A stretch of DNA of 47,683 nt from an uncultured Lachnospiraceae bacterium (GTDB taxonomy: Bacteria; Bacillota; Clostridia; Lachnospirales; Lachnospiraceae): positions 1 to 47,683 of the forward strand of contig CAMWCA010000024.1 of NCBI GenBank assembly GCA_947172705.1. Reading direction: 5' to 3'. Both the position numbers and the translations under genes were made by a program. The notes beneath the pieces were generated by a model. That model had not been told where the DNA came from. It made no database searches and saw nothing but the letters and a program-made list of their open reading frames with translations. Positions within the stretch are counted from its first letter, which is position 1, and every line of letters begins with the position of its first letter. Of this stretch, positions 9,255 through 15,911 are shown piece after piece.

Positions 9255-9668
9255 ATGGGTGACGAGTTTACATTTAGTAAGGGATCTTTTTTTCATGGAA
9301 CAAAAGCAGAACTGAACATTGGTGATTTTTTGATTATAGGACAAAAAAAGAATTATAATGATAATAGAAAATCAGAATATGTTTATTTTGCCGGCACATT
9401 GGACGCTGCGATTTGGGGTGCGGAGTTGGCAGAGGGAACGGGGCAGGAAAAAATATATGTGGTTGAACCAACAGGAGAGTTTGAAGATGACCCCAATCTT
9501 ACAGATAAAAAATTCCCGGGAAATCCTACGAAATCTTATAGGACAAAGTATCCGCTGAAAATCGTGGCAGAAGTGACAAAGTGGGAAGGGCATTCGCCTG
9601 AACTTTTAAATGGTATGCTTGAAAATCTAAGAAAATTATCTGAAAAAGGGATAAAAGCAATTGACTAG
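9255..9668 (+). CDS. arr: NAD(+)-rifampin ADP-ribosyltransferase
   Basis: A 137-residue Arr enzyme, the usual length. Arr proteins inactivate rifamycins by moving ADP-ribose from NAD to the C23 hydroxyl of the drug. The residues matching the described His-Tyr-Asp triad are visible: His14 in FFHGTKAEL, Tyr44 in EYVYFAG and Asp79 in EFEDDPNLTD, a constant five-residue offset from Arr-ms numbering. The PGNPTKSYRTKYPLKIVAEV block is diagnostic. The start ATG has GGAGGACGAAATTAT upstream. It is probably an acquired chromosomal gene, not linked here to any visible transposon. Activity is inferred from homology. Confidence 0.92.
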   Translation: MGDEFTFSKGSFFHGTKAELNIGDFLIIGQKKNYNDNRKSEYVYFAGTLDAAIWGAELAEGTGQEKIYVVEPTGEFEDDPNLTDKKFPGNPTKSYRTKYPLKIVAEVTKWEGHSPELLNGMLENLRKLSEKGIKAID

Positions 9669-9727
9669 CTTTTAGATGATAACATGGACGTCTGAAGAAA
9701 AAAAGATTTATAGAGGAAGGTATCAAA

Positions 9728-10519
9728 GTGGAGACAAACCAATATTTAATTGATTATTATAGTAACTATGACGAGGACAGCCGTCTTACAAAGAAATGTG
9801 GAACCGTTGAATTTCTTACTACCATGCGATATATAGAGAAATATTTGAAGCCCGGCGATCGTGTGCTTGAGATCGGCGCAGGGACAGGAAGATATTCTCA
9901 TGCGCTGGCACGGCAGGGGTATTCGGTGGATGCAATAGAACTGGTAGAGCATAATATAGAGGTTTTCCGAAAAAATACTTTGGAGGGTGAACATATTTCC
10001 ATTGCCCAGGGAAATGCATTGGATTTGTCTGATCTTGCGGAAAATCAGTATGATATAACGCTGTTGCTGGGACCGCTGTATCATCTTTATACGGAAGAGG
10101 ATAAACAGCAGGCAATCCGTGAGGCGATTCGTGTGACCAAACCTGGTGGTATAATTTTTGCCGCATACGTTATTTCTGACGGCTGTCTGCTTAATGAGGG
10201 ATTCAATCGAAGCAATATCAATGTAGCGGAATACATAAGAGATGGACTGATTGACCCGGAAACATTTGCCGCCAAATCTCAGCCCAAGGATTTATTTGAA
10301 CTTGTCCGTAAAGAGGATATAGATCATTTAATGTCAGTTTTCCCGGTAACCAGGCTTCATTATGTTGCCACTGACGGCTGCGCGCGATTTATGTGTGAAG
10401 CAATCGACGCTATGGATAATGAAACCTTTCAACTGTATCTGAAATATCATTTTACGACCTGTGAGCGTGAAGATCTTTTGGGTGTCACAAACCATGCGGT
10501 TGATATTTTTCTAAAATGA
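9728..10519 (+). CDS. Class I SAM-dependent methyltransferase
   Basis: A 263-residue methyltransferase starting at GTG 9728 (GAGGAAGG upstream). Motif I is VLEIGAGTGRYSHALARQGY (residues about 45-65), the acidic loop is DAIELVEHNIEVF, motif II is YDITLLLGPLYHLYTEED, and motif III lies near AIRVTKPGGIIFAAYVISDG. These bind S-adenosylmethionine. The substrate-recognition part is not diagnostic, so the substrate is unknown. Its stop overlaps an ATG that opens the truncated GNAT frame downstream. Confidence 0.88.
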   Translation: METNQYLIDYYSNYDEDSRLTKKCGTVEFLTTMRYIEKYLKPGDRVLEIGAGTGRYSHALARQGYSVDAIELVEHNIEVFRKNTLEGEHISIAQGNALDLSDLAENQYDITLLLGPLYHLYTEEDKQQAIREAIRVTKPGGIIFAAYVISDGCLLNEGFNRSNINVAEYIRDGLIDPETFAAKSQPKDLFELVRKEDIDHLMSVFPVTRLHYVATDGCARFMCEAIDAMDNETFQLYLKYHFTTCEREDLLGVTNHAVDIFLK

Positions 10520-10692
10520 TCATAAATAAAATGGGGAATGTGCTGATAGAAGACATGAAAGACGGGAATTTATATGTTGTAATCAATAACGATGCTATAT
10601 GTGCTGTTTTTGCCCTTGTAATAGGGGAAGAGTCTGTCTATTCGCAAATAGAACATCACGTTGGCTATATTGTGCCGGAGCGTTACAAATAA
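10516..10692 (+). pseudogene. Truncated GNAT acetyltransferase fragment
   Basis: An ATG at 10516 overlaps the methyltransferase stop (ATGATC). The frame encodes 58 residues including DMKDGNLYVVINNDAICAVF, then ALVIGEESVYSQIE, and ends at a TAA at 10692. This resembles the central strands of a GNAT fold (the DGNLYV...I.AVF.L..GED.TY pattern), without the N-terminal helix pair or the acetyl-CoA loop. I read it as the middle fragment of a broken gene. The following 70 bases to the next start hold no recognisable coding. Confidence 0.55.
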
Positions 10693-10763
10693 GCCCTGAT
10701 GGCAGACGCAAATTTGAGATTTACGTTACAATGTTGCGTAAACGCTCCGGAATGGAGATTAGG

Positions 10764-11228
10764 ATGTTTATCAGAGAATACCAATCATCAGACTGCAAGG
10801 AATTGGCAGAACTTTTTTATAATACGGTCCACAAAGTAAATTCGAAAGATTACACAAAAGAGCAATTAGACGTGTGGGCAACTGGAACAGTTGATTTAAA
10901 AAAGTGGGATATGTCATTTCAAGAACATTGTTGCATAGTTGCAATTCATAATGAAATTATTATAGGTTTTGGCGACATAGATAAAACCGGTTATCTTGAC
11001 CACCTGTTTGTTCATGAAGACTATCAAAGAAAAGGGGTAGCTTCCGCTATTTGTGATAAATTAGAGCAAGCTGTTCAGGGAAATATTGTTACCCATGCTT
11101 CTATAACGGCGAAACCATTTTTTGAAAAAAGAGGTTATAAAGTTGTAAAAGAACAACAGGTAAAGCGACAGGAAGTTTTTCTTACAAATTTTGTTATGAT
11201 AAAGGAACAACAATTAGGAGGATCGTAG
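10764..11228 (+). CDS. GNAT-family N-acetyltransferase
   Basis: A 154-residue GNAT. The ATG at 10764 fits best: GGAGATTAGG lies immediately upstream and the GNAT fold starts right after it (MFIREYQSSDCKELAELFY). An upstream extension of the open frame is Cys-rich and not protein-like. The acetyl-CoA loop is VHEDYQRKGVASAICDKLE (QRKGVA), and the C-terminal FFEKRGYKVVKEQQ is typical of the YafP/ElaA-like branch. Substrate is unknown. Its stop precedes the next start by one base, so the two genes are coupled. Confidence 0.85.
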   Translation: MFIREYQSSDCKELAELFYNTVHKVNSKDYTKEQLDVWATGTVDLKKWDMSFQEHCCIVAIHNEIIIGFGDIDKTGYLDHLFVHEDYQRKGVASAICDKLEQAVQGNIVTHASITAKPFFEKRGYKVVKEQQVKRQEVFLTNFVMIKEQQLGGS

Positions 11229-11229
11229 A

Positions 11230-11907
11230 ATGGAAGATGACAATGTGAAATTAAAATTTTGTGCAGTGATGCTTCAAAATGAAAATATGGATGCTGCCTA
11301 TGTAGAAGTTCCTTATGATATTAAAGAACTTTTCGGCAAAGGCCGTCTGCTTGTAAATGCTACGTTTGATGGTGTTCCCTACCGGGGACAGGTTGTAAAA
11401 ATGGGCGGTCCTGGTTATATTATTGGAGTTACCAAACAGATACGCAAGCAGATTGGTAAGAACTTTGGAGATATTGTTGAAGTGGTTCTTCAAGAAAGAA
11501 GAATGGATAAAATGGATCAAATATGGAATGAGATGTACCAGGCTGCAAAAGCGGTTCAAAATAGCAGGAAAATATCCGATTACGTAGAGGCAGGCGGCGT
11601 TGCCGCTGCCATATTATCATCATCAGGGAAAATATATACAGGAGTTTGCATAGACACCTGTTCCACATTGGGAATTTGTGCCGAGAGAAATGCCATATTC
11701 CATATGATAACCAACGGTGAACAGGAAATTAAAAAGGTTCTTGCCATTATGCCTGATGGAAAAACAGGCGCGCCATGTGGGGCTTGCAGAGAACTGATGG
11801 TTCAACTCATGCCTGATCACTATCGGGAGATTGAAATACTGCTTGACTATGAAGCGGGAAAAGTGGTCACGCTTGGTGAACTGACTCCTGAATGGTGGAT
11901 CGGCTGA
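11230..11907 (+). CDS. DUF1905 domain fused to cytidine deaminase-like domain
   Basis: A 225-residue two-domain protein. Residues about 5-90 match DUF1905 (YVEVPYDIKELFGKGRLLVN; VPYRGQVVKMGGPGYIIGVT). Residues about 97-225 are a cytidine deaminase fold with the zinc and catalytic residues Cys150-Ala-Glu152 (GICAERNAIF) and Cys183/Cys186 (APCGACRELM). It should deaminate a pyrimidine nucleoside or a related drug such as blasticidin; which one cannot be told. The end EWWIG is reached inside a sequence nearly identical to the 3' end of the YdeI-like gene 1.2 kb downstream, so the last residues may come from a recombination junction. Confidence 0.8.
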   Translation: MEDDNVKLKFCAVMLQNENMDAAYVEVPYDIKELFGKGRLLVNATFDGVPYRGQVVKMGGPGYIIGVTKQIRKQIGKNFGDIVEVVLQERRMDKMDQIWNEMYQAAKAVQNSRKISDYVEAGGVAAAILSSSGKIYTGVCIDTCSTLGICAERNAIFHMITNGEQEIKKVLAIMPDGKTGAPCGACRELMVQLMPDHYREIEILLDYEAGKVVTLGELTPEWWIG

Positions 11908-11929
11908 ATCAAAATCTGAAACCAATGTA
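11893..11929 (+). repeat. Tail repeat of the YdeI-like gene, copy 1
   Basis: TGGTGGATCGG, two to three further codons and AATCTGAAACCAATGTAA read VDRLNQNLKPM-stop in a frame offset from the deaminase gene. This is nearly identical to the true 3' end of the YdeI-like gene at 13118-13154. It is a detached gene tail. Confidence 0.7.
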
Positions 11930-11944
11930 AAGAAGGAAAGGCGT

Positions 11945-12529
11945 ATGTCAAAGATATCTGAAAAAATCCTGTTATATTGGAGATATTTTATTTCTCTGGG
12001 CATTTTTATATTACTCTATATCATTGGAATTTTATTGCCGCTGGAGCTTACGCCGCATTATTATAATTACATGTCCAGAGTTTGGAATTGGACAGAGCTT
12101 TTGATTCTATTGCTGGCAGTTTATTATATTATCAAAGCCAGAATCTTTCAATGGAAACATGCTGCTATGGCGCTGATTCTCGGCACAGTATGTCTGGTTT
12201 CATTATTTAGAGATCCCAGAACCGCAGATATGATTGTAACCAGCGTTTGTACGGCGGTTACTTTTTACGCCGCCTGCAGATTATACGAGCTGGCAGATGC
12301 TGAAAATCCTGGAACGCTGTTGGAAGTTTTGAAAGAGGAGAAAGTCGGCAAGGTTAAAGGCGGCATTTATCATAAGGTGCAGATTGAACTGACATATAAC
12401 TCTAACCATATCGAGGGCACCATGATCAGACCCGCTATATTTACGAAACGAATACCATCGGTATGGAAAACGGCGCAGGATAAGTTCAAGAAATATTTGG
12501 ATTATTTTCGAGTTCACTATGAAGAATAG
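11945..12529 (+). CDS. Small membrane protein fused to a Fic-family remnant
   Basis: A 194-residue frame with two unrelated parts. Residues 1 to about 122 hold four hydrophobic segments (YFISLGIFILLYIIGILL; LLILLLAVYYII; AAMALILGTVCLVSLF; IVTSVCTAVTFYAACRLY) and look like a small integral membrane protein of unknown function. From about residue 126 the sequence becomes the N-terminal region of a Fic-family AMP-transferase (EEKVGKVKGGIYHKVQIELT, YNSNHIEG). It then leaves that frame: the next Fic residues, HDQTRYIYETNTIG, are found one frame over at about 12420-12465. So this is probably a membrane-protein gene whose 3' end was replaced by Fic debris. The last part, DKFKKYLDYF, recurs at 15072. 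Confidence 0.6.
   Translation: MSKISEKILLYWRYFISLGIFILLYIIGILLPLELTPHYYNYMSRVWNWTELLILLLAVYYIIKARIFQWKHAAMALILGTVCLVSLFRDPRTADMIVTSVCTAVTFYAACRLYELADAENPGTLLEVLKEEKVGKVKGGIYHKVQIELTYNSNHIEGTMIRPAIFTKRIPSVWKTAQDKFKKYLDYFRVHYEE
12326..12483 (+). pseudogene. Fic-family gene fragment with internal frameshift
   Basis: This covers the Fic N-terminal alpha-helical inhibitory region only: GKVKGGIYHKVQIELTYNSN in one frame, then HDQTRYIYETNTIGMENGAG in another, with roughly ten bases missing between HIEG and HDQT. The catalytic HPFREGNGR motif is absent. It cannot make an active Fic enzyme. Confidence 0.7.
12479..12529 (+). repeat. DKxKKYLDYF gene-tail repeat, copy 1
   Basis: GATAAG followed by CAAGAAATATTTGGATTATT and TATGAAGAAT. 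The same segment, with scattered differences, lies at 15072-15122 after the nucleotidyltransferase gene. In both places the translation is D-K-x-K-K-Y-L-D-Y-F. It looks like the 3' end of a lost gene. Confidence 0.65.
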
Positions 12530-12554
12530 TTAAACAGAACACCAAACATACAAG

Positions 12555-12574
12555 TTGGAATTTGAAACCGATGT
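12555..12574 (+). repeat. Tail repeat of the YdeI-like gene, copy 2
   Basis: GGAATTTGAAACCGATGTAA encodes NLKPM-stop, as at the end of the YdeI-like gene (13139-13154) and at 11914-11929. It is a short but recurring detached 3' end, directly upstream of the intact gene. Confidence 0.5.
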
Positions 12575-12593
12575 AAGTAGAGAGGAGCGAATC

Positions 12594-13154
12594 ATGGGTG
12601 ATATATTGGAATTTGCAGGTAGAGAAGAATTTAGGAAATGGCTCCAGGAGCATTGCCTGTCAGAGGAAGGAGTTTGGCTTTTATTTGGTAAAACAGGGGG
12701 ACCGAAAACCATAAAAGCAGGAGAAGCCCTTGAAGAAGCTCTTTGCTTTGGCTGGATCGACGGGCAGATGCAGAGCATTGACGAGAAAACTTATAAGAAA
12801 TATTTTTCCATGCGCAGGGAAAAGAGCAAGTGGTCGGAGAAAAATAAAAAATTGACCCAAAGCCTTGAGGAACGGGGGCTTATGACCGATTTTGGCAGGA
12901 AAAAAATCGAGGAAGCAAAGAAAAACGGTCAGTGGGATGCGGTAAATTCGATGACGGTTACGGAGGAGCAGATTGCCCATCTCTCTGCACTGCTGGAAGA
13001 TTATGAACCTGCCTGTACAAATTTCCAGGCAATGTCCCTGTCTGTGAAGAAAACCTACACGCGGGCGTATTTTGACGCAAAGACAGATGCAGGGCGGGAA
13101 AAGAGAATTGCGTGGATGGTGGATCGGCTCAATCGAAATCTGAAACCAATGTAA
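12594..13154 (+). CDS. YdeI/OmpD-associated family protein
   Basis: A 186-residue soluble protein starting at ATG 12594 (AGAGAGGAGCG upstream). The family pattern is clear: REEFRKWLQEH, VWLLFGKTGG, EALEEALCFGWIDGQMQSID, KKYFSMRREKSKWSEKNK and EYEPACTNFQAM-like. It ends WMVDRLNRNLKPM. These proteins are common in accessory regions of bacteria, and their biochemical role is not firmly established. The 3' end of the gene is the source type for the detached tails at 11893 and 12555. Confidence 0.85.
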   Translation: MGDILEFAGREEFRKWLQEHCLSEEGVWLLFGKTGGPKTIKAGEALEEALCFGWIDGQMQSIDEKTYKKYFSMRREKSKWSEKNKKLTQSLEERGLMTDFGRKKIEEAKKNGQWDAVNSMTVTEEQIAHLSALLEDYEPACTNFQAMSLSVKKTYTRAYFDAKTDAGREKRIAWMVDRLNRNLKPM

Positions 13155-13220
13155 GGAAGATATTGTTACACATTTATGGAAACACTATTTTTAATGGAAC
13201 ACAGATGCGTTGTCTTTATT

Positions 13221-13248
13221 TGTTTCATAGTTACTTGACATGTTTCAT
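13221..13248 (+). promoter_or_regulatory. Direct-repeat operator TGTTTCAT x2 around the -35 box
   Basis: TGTTTCAT occurs at 13221-13228 and again at 13241-13248, exactly 20 bases (about two helical turns) apart, on either side of the -35 element. This placement suits repression by the winged-helix protein encoded just downstream. Confidence 0.55.
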
Positions 13249-13263
13249 TTGCAAAGGTACAAT
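13235..13263 (+). promoter_or_regulatory. Consensus sigma-A promoter of the wHTH/nucleotidyltransferase pair
   Basis: TTGACA at 13235-13240, a 17-base spacer and TACAAT at 13258-13263. AAAGGAGG (13296-13303) and the ATG at 13313 follow. Confidence 0.8.
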
Positions 13264-13312
13264 CAAAGTTAAAGACGAAACAACTGGAGGATTTAAAGGA
13301 GGTTTTCTGGAT

Positions 13313-14293
13313 ATGCTATTTTTTCTTAAATCGGTATTCGGTTCGGATATTACAGAGGCAGAATACCGTTATGCGGAGGATACGCCTTATTACATCCGGG
13401 ATAGGTATACGCCGCAACTGTTGATTTGGGGGCAAAACCAATGTATCATTTTGACTCCAAAGGATACTTCCTGGCGGCTGCCCGCATTAAAGAAACAGCT
13501 AAAGAAGTTTCAGGAACTTTGTTCAATTCCTTGTGCACTCGGTCTAAAAAATATGACTGCGTTGCAGAGGCGGAACTTGATAGAAAATCACATTCCTTTC
13601 GTTTCCATGTCTCAGCAGGTATATTTTCCGTTTTGGGGATGTTCCTTTCGTGAACAGTTTAAGGCGGAAACGACCGTTGCTGATAGAATGGCTCCAGGAA
13701 CACAGCTCGTCTTTTTGTATTTATACTATGGTCGGAGTACAGAACCTGTAAACCTGACACAGATTGCAAAGGATCTTTCCCTTTCAAAAGCGACCTGTAC
13801 GAGAGCTATCAATGATCTTACGGTCTCTGGTTTGATCACGCAAAATGTGGAAGGCACACATAAATGGATCACTCCGGCATACGGGAAAACGGAATTTTTG
13901 AAAAAGGGATATGAACGTCTGAAATCACCTGTGGAGCGGATTCTTTATGTGAAAACACCGGTTCGGATTGAAAAACAGGTCATAAGTGGAATACGGGCGC
14001 TGGCACAGCAATCTATAATCGGTGTAAATGAACAGGATGGCGCCATTGCTGTTTCTAAAAAAACTGCTGCGAAAATTCCTGCAGATGCTATTTGTACCGA
14101 ACAGTATTTTGGGGATTTTGGCGGATTTGTCTTTGAGGTATGGTCCTATGATCCTGCTATATTGGCGAAAAATGCCTGTGTAGATGATATTTCTTTACTG
14201 CTGAGCATGGATAACGATCCTAACGAGCGGATTCAGATGTGCCTGGATGAAATTCGTGAAAAACATGAATTGCCTGTCAAAGAGGAAGAATAA
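13313..14293 (+). CDS. Winged-helix regulator, probable antitoxin partner of nucleotidyltransferase
   Basis: A 326-residue cytoplasmic protein. I use ATG 13313, with AAAGGAGG nine bases upstream, rather than the longer open frame that runs back into the YdeI-like gene. Residues about 130-190 form a winged helix-turn-helix (LTQIAKDLSLSKATCTRAIN, then DLTVSGLITQNVEGTHKW). The N- and C-terminal parts resemble the COG4861-type proteins that are found beside COG4849 nucleotidyltransferases. The next gene is such a nucleotidyltransferase, 12 bases downstream. The pair therefore has the layout of a type IV-like toxin-antitoxin module (AbiEi/AbiEii arrangement), with this protein as antitoxin and repressor. 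This is inferred from order and domains, not shown. Confidence 0.7.
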   Translation: MLFFLKSVFGSDITEAEYRYAEDTPYYIRDRYTPQLLIWGQNQCIILTPKDTSWRLPALKKQLKKFQELCSIPCALGLKNMTALQRRNLIENHIPFVSMSQQVYFPFWGCSFREQFKAETTVADRMAPGTQLVFLYLYYGRSTEPVNLTQIAKDLSLSKATCTRAINDLTVSGLITQNVEGTHKWITPAYGKTEFLKKGYERLKSPVERILYVKTPVRIEKQVISGIRALAQQSIIGVNEQDGAIAVSKKTAAKIPADAICTEQYFGDFGGFVFEVWSYDPAILAKNACVDDISLLLSMDNDPNERIQMCLDEIREKHELPVKEEE

Positions 14294-14305
14294 GAGGAAA
14301 ATCAA

Positions 14306-15076
14306 ATGGTAAATGGTATCAGTATATTTCGGGAACATTTCAGTAATTTTAAGGATCAGTATACGGTGATCGGTGGCTTTGCCTGTGACCTTCTGATGAA
14401 TGATGCAGGTCTTGATTTCAGGCAGACCGTTGACATCGACATGGTACTGACGGTTGAAGCTCTGACTACGGATTTTGCAAAAGCCTTCTGGTTATTTATT
14501 GAGACCGGTGGTTATCAGACCAGACAGCGTAGCAACGGCAAGCCAGAGTTCTATCGTTTCATAGATCCGACAAATCAAGCTTATCCCAAAATGATCGAGT
14601 TGTTTTCACGACCGCAGAGTAATGTGATTTTGCAACCAGACACGCATCTTATGCCGCTACATATTGATGATGAAGTTTCCAGCTTATCTGCAATTCTTCT
14701 CAATGACGATTACTACCGATTCCTTTTAGATGGAAGAACTGTTACCGATGGTATTTCCATATTGGATGCAGAGCATATTATTCCTCTGAAAATGAAAGCA
14801 TGGCTGGATCTGAAAAGTAAAAAGACTGAAGGTATCCATGTAAACTCAAGGGATATTAAAAAGCACCGACTGGATGTATTCCGCTTGTTCCAATTGGTGC
14901 GGGAGGGGCAGAAAATAATTGTTCCGAAGTCTGTCGGTGAGGACATTACACAGTTTATAGCCCAAATGCGTGAGACAGAGATCCGCTTAACTGATATAGG
15001 TATCAACCGCCCGAAGGATTCTATCTTGGATATTTACAGTAAAATGTATGTTACAGAATTTAACTATCGTGGATAA
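14306..15076 (+). CDS. Nucleotidyltransferase-fold protein, probable toxin (AbiEii/COG4849-like)
   Basis: A 256-residue protein of the DNA polymerase beta-like nucleotidyltransferase superfamily. The motif is visible as VIGGFACDLLM (Gly23-Gly24) followed by DIDM (Asp43 and Asp45, the metal ligands). The later block ILDAEHIIPLKMKAWLDLK carries the conserved Lys-rich helix seen in AbiEii/MenT-type toxins. Such toxins modify tRNA or other RNA with nucleotides, but the target of this one is unknown. It is translated from the same transcript as the winged-helix protein upstream. After its stop comes a copy of the DKxKKYLDYF gene tail. Confidence 0.78.
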   Translation: MVNGISIFREHFSNFKDQYTVIGGFACDLLMNDAGLDFRQTVDIDMVLTVEALTTDFAKAFWLFIETGGYQTRQRSNGKPEFYRFIDPTNQAYPKMIELFSRPQSNVILQPDTHLMPLHIDDEVSSLSAILLNDDYYRFLLDGRTVTDGISILDAEHIIPLKMKAWLDLKSKKTEGIHVNSRDIKKHRLDVFRLFQLVREGQKIIVPKSVGEDITQFIAQMRETEIRLTDIGINRPKDSILDIYSKMYVTEFNYRG

Positions 15077-15122
15077 GCCCAAGAAATATTTGGATTATTT
15101 TGAGTGCCTTATGAAGAATGAC
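15072..15122 (+). repeat. DKxKKYLDYF gene-tail repeat, copy 2
   Basis: GATAAGCCCAAGAAATATTT and onward matches 12479-12529 over about 45 bases with a few mismatches. It encodes DKPKKYLDYF, then ECLMKNDKV and a stop at about 15132. It begins within the stop region of the nucleotidyltransferase gene. Confidence 0.65.
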
Positions 15123-15139
15123 AAAGTGTAAAGCAATTC

Positions 15140-15186
15140 CACGAAACGTAGAATCCCAATTTATTTGCGCTTCTCTACGATTTGTG
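15140..15186 (+). promoter_or_regulatory. Inverted repeat upstream of XRE regulator
   Basis: CACGAAACGTAGA (15140-15152) and TCTACGATTTGTG (15174-15186) are inverted copies with two mismatches, 50 bases before the regulator start. It has no T-run, so I see it as an operator or leader hairpin rather than a terminator. Confidence 0.45.
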
Positions 15187-15238
15187 GGTGTGAAGTTTAG
15201 CTCCGCCGTGTGATAATCCGCTTAGAAAGGAGGCAGAC

Positions 15239-15853
15239 ATGGATCAGATTGCAATAGGAAAATTTATAGCATCGGAAAGAAAAAGAAAGGGTTACACCCA
15301 AAAGCAATTGTCTGACATTTTAAGTATAAGCGATAAAACGATTTCCAAGTGGGAATGCGGCAACGGATTTCCGGAGGTATCTATGTTATTACCATTGTGT
15401 AATGAACTTGATATCACGGTAAACGAGCTTTTGGCTGGAGAAAGAGTATCGGAAGAGGATTATCGAAAGAAAGCGGAGGAGAACATGGTGAATATGATCA
15501 GAGAAAGAGAAGAGAACAGAAAAAAGGCGATTCATACCGTTATTACAGGTATTATTTCAACGGTTGCATTTTTAACGATTATTATGGTGGTTTGCATTTA
15601 TACGGAAGTGATCGCCCTTCCGGTCAAAATACTTTTAGTGGCGATAGCGTGCAGTATCTTTGCCCCAGGTTTGATTATTGCCATGGAAGGGGAGAGAACG
15701 GTGGGGTATTACAAATGCAGGGCATGCGGAGAGCTTTTTGTGCCTACCTTCGGCGCGTATACGGTGGGGATGCACTGGCTTACAAGCAGGCATTTAAAAT
15801 GTCCGAAGTGTGGGAAGAGGACATATTGCAGAAAAGTGCTGTCGAAAGAATAG
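15239..15853 (+). CDS. XRE-family regulator with two membrane helices and a C-terminal zinc ribbon
   Basis: A 204-residue protein. Residues 7-60 are a Cro/C1 helix-turn-helix (RKGYTQKQLSDILSISDKTI; SKWECGNGFPEVSMLLPLCN). A charged linker is followed by two hydrophobic segments (about residues 98-122 and 127-148). The C-terminal tail has a Cys4 zinc-ribbon pattern: CRACG at about 160 and CPKCG with a further Cys near the end. It is therefore probably a membrane-tethered regulator. AAAGGAGG lies just upstream of the ATG. The inverted repeat at 15140-15186 could be its own operator. Target genes are not evident; the convergent CPBP gene is on the other strand. Confidence 0.82.
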   Translation: MDQIAIGKFIASERKRKGYTQKQLSDILSISDKTISKWECGNGFPEVSMLLPLCNELDITVNELLAGERVSEEDYRKKAEENMVNMIREREENRKKAIHTVITGIISTVAFLTIIMVVCIYTEVIALPVKILLVAIACSIFAPGLIIAMEGERTVGYYKCRACGELFVPTFGAYTVGMHWLTSRHLKCPKCGKRTYCRKVLSKE

Positions 15854-15870
15854 TGTATTGATATTCAATG

Positions 15871-15911
15871 AGAAGGGGGAAAAGCCGTTTAAATTGCTTT
15901 TCCCTCTTTTG
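15871..15911. terminator. Bidirectional terminator between XRE and CPBP genes
   Basis: GGGGAAAAGC pairs with GCTTTTCCC around a short AT-rich loop; TCTTTT follows on the plus strand. The right arm overlaps the last codons of the CPBP gene on the minus strand. Confidence 0.6.

Noticed and set aside
10599..10763. N-terminal extension of the GNAT frame
   Set aside because: The extension is Cys-rich, not protein-like, and overlaps the fragment of another acetyltransferase; ATG 10764 has the better ribosome site.
13112..13312. N-terminal extension of the winged-helix protein
   Set aside because: It would start within the YdeI-like gene and run through the promoter; the ATG at 13313 has AAAGGAGG.
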